Shown here: positions 56,423 to 64,000 of the stretch, piece by piece
How positions within the stretch are numbered: position 1 is the first letter of the stretch
Layout: every line of letters starts with the position of its first letter
Assembly: GCA_963995505.1 (NCBI GenBank)
Contig: OZ023190.1
Span: forward strand, 9,666,162 to 9,730,161
Direction of reading: 5' to 3'
Source: Hypericum androsaemum
Lineage: Eukaryota > Streptophyta > Magnoliopsida > Malpighiales > Hypericaceae
Length of the DNA stretch: 64,000 nucleotides
Notes under the pieces: model-generated
Seen by the model: the letters and a program-made list of their open reading frames with translations, nothing else
Database searches by the model: none
What the model was told of the DNA's origin: nothing
Made by a program: the position numbers and the translations under genes

Positions 56423-58008
56423 TGATCTACAAGAAGTTATTGAAAGGAAGGATTTTCACCCCTCTTGCAATAAAGAGTAAGTACGGGATTGTCGTCCCAC
56501 AAGGACTAAGCTAGGCCGCAAATTCAACTTCACCACTAGTTTAGGACTCAAAGAAATGGAGTTGTCAATTTCAAACACAATATGCTACTTCAAATGAAAT
56601 TGCAACTAAACAAGATGATGGTTCAAACAATTAAAACAAGAGTGAGCTTGGTACCAATGACAACCTAAATAACCAAATGGCATATGGGGTTTATTGAGTT
56701 CGTGTTATGGTCCGGATGTTTCGAAGACAACTAATCAACGCTCTCACGACAAATTAGTCTAAATTGATTCTTAACTAGACTTAGATGAACTAACCACGCT
56801 CTCGCGACAAATTAGCCATCTAATCTAACTAATCACCAACTATAATCTCCATTCTTTGGATAACTAGTCACCTAAGGTGATCTCTCAACAATAGGTTCCT
56901 ACTCAACTAGTTAAATGGTCCGTCAATCCTAACCCCTCTCGGCGATTAACATTAACTTTGTTCATAATCAAGGTGATCAATCTAGATTAGGCATTAAACA
57001 CATTAACTAGTACATAAACCTTAGCATTTTAACCCCACAAAACCATAGGTCAAGTAGGTGCCATCAAGGCACCAAACTCACTAATCAACTACTCACACAT
57101 GTTCATAATACAACTCAAATCATCCATTGAACAAGGTGAATGAAACATGAACATAAAGGAAGAGTTTAGGAAAGCTCAATGGTTCTTCAAGAGATCCCTC
57201 CTAGCTCCTTCTTCAAGGCCACGTTCTTCTTCTCTTCTCCTCTCCTCTTCTCTTGGTTGGCAGCCACGTTCTTGGTTCTTCAAAGGGAGAGCAGCCACGG
57301 AATTTCCTTGGAGGAAGGAAGAGTCAATGGTTGAATGAGTGAATGGTTGAGAGTGTGTTGGTCCAAGTATGGAAAAATGGAGTGGGAGATAGTGGGAGAC
57401 AAAGTGGAGTAGTGGGAGACAATGGAAGATAGTGGAGTATGGGGAATTTGTTAGTGGAATTCCAGCCAAAAGGGTGTGGGATGGCAGCCAAGAAAACGTC
57501 CTGGCAAATTTCGGAATGGTCCCGGAATTTTAGCCGATTTCGGTCAGGCGAGTCCTCCGATTTAACGCTCGACTTCATGCGCATTTTTGGCCCTCTTAGA
57601 CTTCGAATCTGAAGAATACCAAAGAAACAAAGTTGTAGCCCCGGATGTCTTCTTTCCAGAACCACCTCACTCGTCTCCATTGGACTTAGGAGGAGAAAGT
57701 TATTGGCATTTAAGTCTCTCGAGGTCAGTTAGCCCAATGTCGTCGCCTTCCCGATCGTGCACCATTCTTCAAGGCTGATCCGATCGTCGTTGACGCGCTC
57801 CAAAGTACACCAATATCCTCCCCGCATCACTACAAAGCCTCCTTGAAATAAAAATGAACGAAGCTAATGAAAATCACGATAACTATACTAAAACGTTCAA
57901 AACATGAAATATAACAATACAACGATAAATAACACACAACAATACTAGAAACAATGGAAAATTGACACTAAAACATACATAGATGATAGAGTGTTTTCAC
58001 ACTCATCA
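56423..58008 (-). repeat. 3' LTR of the Athila-like element
   Basis: On the minus strand it begins TGATGAGTGTGAAAACACTC at 58008, directly after the purine tract. The left edge is set at the TGATC where the Copia reading ends. Base 56423 is uncertain by a few positions because the partner duplication is outside the window. Confidence 0.75.
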
Positions 58009-59638
58009 CACCCCCACACTTGAATCATTGCTTGTCCTCAAGCAATACTCATACAAACACAATCACAATCACAAAAGAAAGAAAACAAGATAAGGACAAG
58101 ACTAGGCATGATAAATTCACCATTTAACTCCCCTCAAAATTTCAAACTCACATCAAAAATATCATCATACAACCTAGCTTGTTCATGAAATCAAACACAA
58201 AGAGTAAGAACCGGTAGACACCTCACCACTCGATGGTTTAACCAAGTGTTATCACTATGTAAAAGACACTAGAAGGTTAATCACTCAGAGGTTCGGAAAT
58301 TTTAGCTCACGATTTGTAAGTAGCCAACTTCCTATCTCTCGCATACATGATCGATGTCTTTCAAAGTATCCTACGTCCTACTCAACAGTGTCTCAAAGTC
58401 GTGTGGTTGCTCGTGAACGAGGAGCTTTCAATCGGGTTATAATGGGGCTAAGGTAAAGGTGAGAAAATATGTATGGATAGTAGTTAAACCACCCAATCCG
58501 AGGACATGTTACAAAAGTACTCTAGTCACTCGTCTATTCTAAACATCTTCACCATAAATCGCTAAAGCACACTCTCAAAATTCACCCATTTCCTAAGACC
58601 GTGTAGCACGAGTTATGCCACTTATTAATGCCTTATTCAACATTCATTTTTTCTTTTTCTTTTCTTTTCTTTTCTTTTCTTCCTTTTTCTTTCTTTTTTT
58701 TCTCTTTTTTTTTCTACAAATACAAACACAAACACAAACTTGGCATATTCTAAGCATAAACTCGGCTTCTTTGCATGGCCTCTCTATTACCCAAATTCCA
58801 AAAGAATTAACCCATAAGAACACTAAGCTACCAACTAAACCCAATACATATCATTTCCCAAAAAAAAAAAATTTAAACTTATGTGCCCTCGGATCGGATG
58901 ACCAAAGGTCGGGAAGATGGTGGATATAAGGCTTAGAGTTGGTATAAATATAATATGATCAATGAATGGCTAGGCTCAATGGGTTAAAGCAATGGATATA
59001 AAGGTTCTTGGCTCTAAAGCTCTAGGCTCAAATTCAAAGGATTAGCTCCCGTCATTCACTAACGCCACACAACCAAGACCATGTCAAGTATTAGTAGGAT
59101 ACCTCAATCAACCGAACTCATGTAGGCACCTCATGAATAAATGAAGACGGTTGTCTCCTCCTTCGGCTCAAAGTTCCTCACAAGGTCACTCATCAACCCT
59201 CTAGTCTAATCTACATAATGAGACCACTAGTCTAAACAACCGAGGGTGAGGTTTCTACAAGTTCTTAGGCCTTGTGCTCGAGTTCATTTCCTAACTAGGT
59301 GTGTGATAAGCTTCTAAAATGAGTTAAATAATTTTGAAGGGGGGCAAATTTTGAAAATTCATGCCAAATCACTGCCTAAGCAAGACAACCCATATCTAAA
59401 CATACAAAAGATTCCTAAGTGGAACCACACCCCCACACTTGAAGAACACCTTGTCCTCAAGGTGGAGGGAGCACACATACAACTCACAAATTGAACTATA
59501 CTAACAATTGCAATAAGAACCAAGAAAGAACAACAATCAAACATGAAGAACAAGACATCACAAAGACATAAAGCAAACTCACGACATCACGAAGACAAGA
59601 AAATAAGTAAGGAAGAACAAAGTGGCAGGAAACTCCCT
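58009..59638 (-). other. Gypsy 3' non-coding spacer with two purine-tract motifs
   Basis: Between the polyprotein stop and the LTR. The minus strand carries AAGTGTGGGGGTG next to the LTR at 58009-58021, with CTTGAGGACAAGC just upstream. A second copy of the same pair (AAGTGTGGGGGTG near 59427-59439, then TTGAGGACAAGG) lies about 1.42 kb away. A pyrimidine-rich run lies at 58644-58716. No protein-coding support. Confidence 0.7.
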
Positions 59639-61735
59639 TTAGTCTTGAGGTGGAGAGGGTGGTGGTGGTGGGATGTGGTATCCGGATCGCGCCACCAGTT
59701 GCTGGATGTAGTAGCCTTGATGTCGTTGTTCCCGCTCCATTCTTTTAGTTCGGGCATTCATGGTATGCATTACCTCAAGGACCTCGCTCCATCGGTCAGG
59801 TGCGGGACCGGGCACCCGAGATGGTGCTACGTCTTTTCGTCCTTCATCTTGATCTTCCTCTCCTGAAGGCGTACCTCCTTCCACAGACCTTGGCCTTTTA
59901 TCTTGGTGTAGCTTCCAACATAGTCTCTCCGCTGGGCGGAGGAAATGAGAGTACTTGTTCACCACCTCTGCTCGCAACATACTTTCCATTGTATAGAATG
60001 GTATTGTGGACTGCAACAACTCCAAGGATTGTTCATCAATTCTGCCAAAGGACAAAGCCAAAGTGGTAATAATGTGTCCAAGAGGCAACTTCCTTGGGGT
60101 TTTTCTCGAGGTTTCCCGAAAGACATCAAACATGCATGAAATTGAGTTGAACTTTAATTGCATCTTCACACAATATAAGATAAACAATTCACGTTGTTGA
60201 ATCTTATTATCCTCCAATTTACCAAAAAGTGAAGTGCAAATAAACTTGTGAAGCAAGAGAAGAGGGCCATCTTCAATCAAACCATTAGGACAATTTCGGG
60301 CTTGAAATTTTTGAAATCCAGTAAGCGATTCCCAAAATTCCTCCACATTAAACGTATTGATTTTAGAAAGACCACCCTTTTCAATATCGCATGCATTTGA
60401 CAAGACATCTTCATCAACCACAAACTCGAAATCACCGAGGCGACATTTAAATCGTGTGTTGTCCAAAAACTCCAATGTAGTGTAAAATTCAAGCACCAAG
60501 TTTGGAATCCCAGGCATAGGAGTAAACATAAATTCTGTCCAACCAAGGTGCCTAGCAAACTCTTTCATTTTCTTCATTAATGTCATTTTAAATGCCATGT
60601 CCCGAATTTCATCCAACTCTTTAAGTTGTAATACCCTTCGTTCACCGGCCTTTTTGTAATCGTAGTTGAGGGTCTTGATGGCCCAAAATGCTCGGTGCTC
60701 TAGCTCTACAGGAAGGTGGCATGCCTTGCCATAAACAAGTTTATAGGGGGACATCCCGATAGGCGTTTTGAATGCCGTTCGGTATGCCCATAAGGCATCG
60801 TCAAGCTTGTTTGCCCAATCCTTTCTTGCTCCTCCAACCGTCTTTTCCAGGATCTTCTTCAATTCCCGGTTAGAGAGTTCAACTTGCCCACTTGTTTGGG
60901 GGTGATAAGGTGTAGCAACCTTGTGTGTGACCCCGTACCTCTTTAATAAAATCTCAAATGGTCGGTTGCAAAAGTGTGAACCACTATCGCTAATGATAGC
61001 CCTTGGCACTCCTAATCTTGAAAAGAGCTTTTTGATAAAGCGAATGACCACCTTGGCATCATTGGTCGGTGATGCCCAAGCTTCCACCCACTTAGATACA
61101 TAGTCCACTCCCACCAATATATACTTGCTGCCATTAGAGGTTGGGAAAGGTCCCATGAAGTCCAACCCCCAAACATCGATGAGCTCTACTTCAAGAATTC
61201 CTGATAGCGGCATCTCATTTCTCTTTGAGATATTTCCAGTCCTTTGACATCGATCGCACTGAGCAACAAAAGAGCGAGCATCCTTAAATATATTGGGCCA
61301 ATAAAACCCGCATTCAAAGACTCGTGATGCGGTTCTTGTTGCTCCATAGTGACCTGAATATGGAGTACTATGACATTGCTTCAAAACATCCTTAACTTCT
61401 TCATCCGCAATGCACCGTCGAAGCAACCCATCACTACACCTCTTAAAAAGGTAAGGCTCATCCCAAACATAGAGTTGAGAATCCCTTAGGAATTTCTTGC
61501 GTTGGGGATAGCTCAAATCCATAGGAATAATGCCTCCAACTAGGAAGTTGGTGAAATCTGCATACCAAGGTGCTTCCACATTATTCAAGCGCATCAACTC
61601 CTCATCCGGAAACTCTTCTTTTATCTTTCCATGAGTTTCCATTCCATCACTTCTCTCTAGCTGAGAGAGATGGTCAGCGACAACATTTTCTGACCCCTTC
61701 TTATCCTTGATGGATAAGTCAAATTCTTGGAGCAA
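59639..61735 (-). pseudogene. Gypsy RNase H end-integrase fused to an env-position ORF
   Basis: A 698-residue open segment that continues the RT frame after a nonsense codon at 61742-61744. It starts with the end of RNase H ([18 protein letters not shown]). The integrase has the HHCC finger ([11 protein letters not shown]...CDRCQRTG), catalytic Asp in [11 protein letters not shown] and SDSGSHF, and Glu in [11 protein letters not shown]. Near residue 385 the integrase stops at [12 protein letters not shown] and runs without a stop into [17 protein letters not shown], then [20 protein letters not shown], similar in style to the plant-transposon protein domain found in Athila-type elements. The C-terminus is acidic, then proline-rich ([11 protein letters not shown]). 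The normal ~100-residue integrase tail is missing, so a deletion joined the two parts. Called a pseudogene because of the upstream stop. Confidence 0.8.
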
Positions 61736-61741
61736 TAAAAT

Positions 61742-63238
61742 TCACCTGATTAGTCGCGGCTTAGCATCTTGTTTGGAGAATAAGTACCTCAAAGCCGCAT
61801 GATCTGTGTAGATTATCACCTTTGCCCCAAGTAAATATGGTCGGAACTTGTCACATGCATACACGACCGCAAGCAACTCCTTCTCCGTGGTGGTGTAATT
61901 TAGTTGGGCACCCGCCAACACTCTACTTGCATAGTAGATGACATGAAGCTTACCCTCCTTCTTTTGACCAAGCACACACCCCAATGCGATGTCGCTTGCA
62001 TCACACATCATCTCAAATGGTAGTGTCCAATCCGGAGAAGAGATAACCGGAGCTGTGACAAGAGCTTTCTTCAAAGTATCAAATGCTTGAAGGCATGGCT
62101 CATCAAAATCAAAGGGCACATCCTTCACAAGCAAATTAGTGAGCGGCTTCGCGATAAGAGAAAAATCCTTGATAAATCTTCGGTAGAAACCGGCATGGCC
62201 AAGAAAAGCTCTTACTCCTTTAACTGAAGTCGGTGCTTCCATCTTTTCTATTGCGTCTGTCTTGGCTCTGTCCACCTCTATGCCAGCTCGGGAGATCTTA
62301 TGCCCAAGAACTATCCCTTCATCTACCATGAAATGACATTTCTCCCAATTGAGAACGAGGTTCTTTTCTTCACATCTTTCCAAGACCTTGTCCAAATTGG
62401 CCAAGCAGCTATCAAAGGAGTCTCCAAATACCGAGAAATCATCCATGAAGATCTCCATAATTCTCTCATTCATTCCCCAAAAGATAGCCTCCATGCATCG
62501 TTGGAATGTTGCAGGAGCACAACTCAATCCAAAAGGCATTCGTCGATAGGCAAAAATACCAAAAGGACAAGTGAAAGAGGTCTTCTCTTGATCTCTTGGG
62601 TATATTGCAATTTGGTTGTACCCCGAGTACCCATCCAAAAAGCAATAGTGAGAATACCCCGAAATTCTCTCCAACATTTGATCAATGAATGGCAGAGGAA
62701 AATGATCCTTACGTGTGGCATCATTCAACTTTCGGTAGTCCACGCATACCCTCCATCCAGTCACAGTTCTTGTGGAAATGAGCTCACCCTCATCATTGAT
62801 CACAACAGTCATTCCTCCTTTCTTTGGAACACAATGGATCAGGCTTACCAACTCACTATCCGAGATTGGATAAATGATGCCAGCTTCGAGGAGCTTGATC
62901 ACCTCCTTCTTTACAACTTCTTTCATAGTGGGATTCAATCTTCTTTGCCTGTCCACCCTCGGCTTCGCTCCCTCTTCCATATGGATGTGATGCATAACAA
63001 TGTCGGGACTTATCCCCTTGATATCAGATATTTGCCAAGCCATGGCCTTAATCCGTTTGTTGACAATTTCAAGCACCCTCTTCTCTTGCTCCTTAGAGAG
63101 CTTGTTCGAGATGATAATGGGAAGTCTTCCTTCCTCCCTTAAGAATGCATAGCGCAAATGGGAGGGTAACTCTTTCAACTCTAAACTTGGAGCCTTAGTG
63201 ATAGAAGGTGGAGTGCGATACTTCAAATCAAGCTCCAA
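61742..63238 (-). pseudogene. Gypsy reverse transcriptase-RNase H
   Basis: RT with the motifs GWRVCVDYRKLNDATRKDHF, CFLDGYSGYNQI, FGLSCAPATFQRCM and the catalytic FMDDFSVFGDSF, followed by RNase H (MMCDASDIALGCVLGQ, TTTEKELLAVVYACDKFRPY, TDHAALRYLFSKQD). It ends at a TGA at 61742-61744 where the family has Trp in RLIRW. The N-terminal start is set by a frameshift from the protease frame near 63250, in an A run. Confidence 0.92.
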
Positions 63239-63993
63239 ATCCTCATGGAGACTTTTTGTATCTGCTTCTCCCTCGAACTCTTTAAGTCATCCTCTTCTTG
63301 TTCTCCATTCATTTCTTCCTCCATTCCATCTTCAAGTCTTGATATGCTCTCCTTGCCAAACTCGAGGACACATTCCTTCATGACATCAACTTTCATACAC
63401 ACGCCTTCATCAAGAGGGTGGCGCATTGCATTGGACATCTTGAACTCTACCTTCTCCTCCCCTATTCGGAGGACCAATCTTCCATCATGCACATCCACCA
63501 AGGCACGTGCCGTATTGAGAAACGGCCGGCCAAGGATTAATGGACAACTCTTGTCTTCATCAAAATCCAGCACTACAAAGTCCACGGGGAAGATAAACTT
63601 ATCAACCTTCAACAAGACATCCTCCACCACCCCAAATGGCTTCTTTATTGTTTGGTCCGCCAACTGGAGACGCATAGAAGTGGATTTCACCTCACACAAG
63701 CCAAGTTTCCTAAGAATAGACAAAGGCATCAAGTTAATGCTAGCGCCTAAATCACATAGGCACTTAGGGAACTCAACATCACCAACGAAACAAGGAATAG
63801 TGAAACTCCCCGGGTCTTTTAACTTTGTCGGGAGATCCTTCGAGATGAGAGAGCTACACTTCGCAGTGAGGGCCACCGTCTCTCCATCTTCCCACTTTCT
63901 CTTCTTTGTGATGAGTTCCTTCAAAAACTTGGAGTAGTGCGGAACTTGATCCAACATCTCTAGAAATGAGACGCTAATCTGGACATTTTTCAT
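63223..63993 (-). pseudogene. Gypsy gag-end and aspartic protease
   Basis: A retroviral-type aspartic protease that would process the polyprotein: active site CDLGASINLMPLSILRKLGL, flap region, and ILGRPFLNTARA near the end. The preceding segment (LKELITKKRKWEDGETVALT) is the usual gag-protease linker of Athila-like elements. It leaves frame near 63250 before reaching RT. Gag lies beyond the right edge. Confidence 0.88.
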
Positions 63994-64000
63994 TTTTTCC

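Larger units (their letters stand above)
56423..64000 (-). mobile_element. Athila-like Ty3/Gypsy retrotransposon, partial
   Basis: A minus-strand element occupying the right end of the window. It has the 3' LTR (56423-58008), a purine tract, a non-coding spacer and a pol region; gag and the 5' LTR lie outside. It is inserted in the RT-upstream linker of the second Copia. The integrase motif set ([12 protein letters not shown]...[38 protein letters not shown]) is characteristic of the Athila lineage. Confidence 0.9.

Noticed and set aside
57147..57778. Open frames of 60-118 codons near 57.1-57.8 kb
   Set aside because: Inside the Gypsy LTR; serine/proline-rich low complexity on both strands.
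62300..63142. 280-codon plus-strand open frame
   Set aside because: Antisense shadow of the well-supported Gypsy reverse transcriptase.

Overview
This is a repeat-rich stretch of a plant nuclear genome, most likely a eudicot. The evidence is a plant UDP-glycosyltransferase with a complete 44-residue PSPG box, a DETOXIFICATION (MATE) gene relic, GT-AG introns, and plant lineages of Copia, Athila-like Gypsy, LINE, PIF/Harbinger, hAT and Mutator elements. Only three reading frames look intact: the UGT gene (45299-46794) and the two genes of a PIF/Harbinger transposon (3177-4514 and 5122-6195). Almost everything else is a mobile element, a broken gene or tandem repeat DNA.

Left part (1-13 kb). 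A LINE ORF1 on the minus strand runs off the left edge (1-1434). A 98-bp near-perfect palindrome lies at 1904-2001. A complete two-gene PIF/Harbinger element follows (2884-6599; TTA target duplication). Next comes a promoter-leader-exon remnant of a host coiled-coil gene (about 6671-8291). Then there are two nested solo LTRs whose order of insertion can be read from their target duplications (9132-10922), a 284-bp Mutator-like MITE with a 9-bp duplication (11235-11518), and a 448-bp hAT-like MITE with an 8-bp duplication (11647-12094).

Centre (14.0-26.8 kb). About 12.7 kb is a degenerate 10-bp minisatellite, consensus GGCAAGAAAA, with visible higher-order organisation (offsets near 1.45 kb and 4.9-5.0 kb). 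The unit has no stop codon in any frame of the bottom strand, which produces many long spurious reading frames. The phased A-tracts every 10 bp predict strongly curved DNA. This array is the most unusual object in the window.

Right of the array (26.8-36.7 kb) are a LINE ORF1 fragment, a MATE transporter pseudogene (27416-30116, minus) with an inserted LINE-like tail, a broken hAT transposase (30454-31980), a ~170-bp satellite (32996-33622), and a 1.2-kb Pack-MULE (33837-35042; 9-bp duplication) that carries pieces of a host gene resembling the SAP30-like family.

36.3-45.2 kb. A full-length but dead Copia element (36745-43240, minus, TTTAT duplication) sits inside an array of ~176-bp repeats. 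The ~170-bp satellite seen at 33 kb reappears at 44190-45190 and ends just upstream of the UGT gene.

46.8-64 kb. The C-terminal end of a LINE ORF2 (49594-52560, minus) is split by a solo Gypsy LTR (50035-51639). A second, broken Copia element (from about 52.75 kb, plus) is interrupted at 56422 by an Athila-like Gypsy element on the minus strand that runs off the right edge. The Gypsy polyprotein has one nonsense codon and one frameshift, and its integrase is fused in frame to a second open region.
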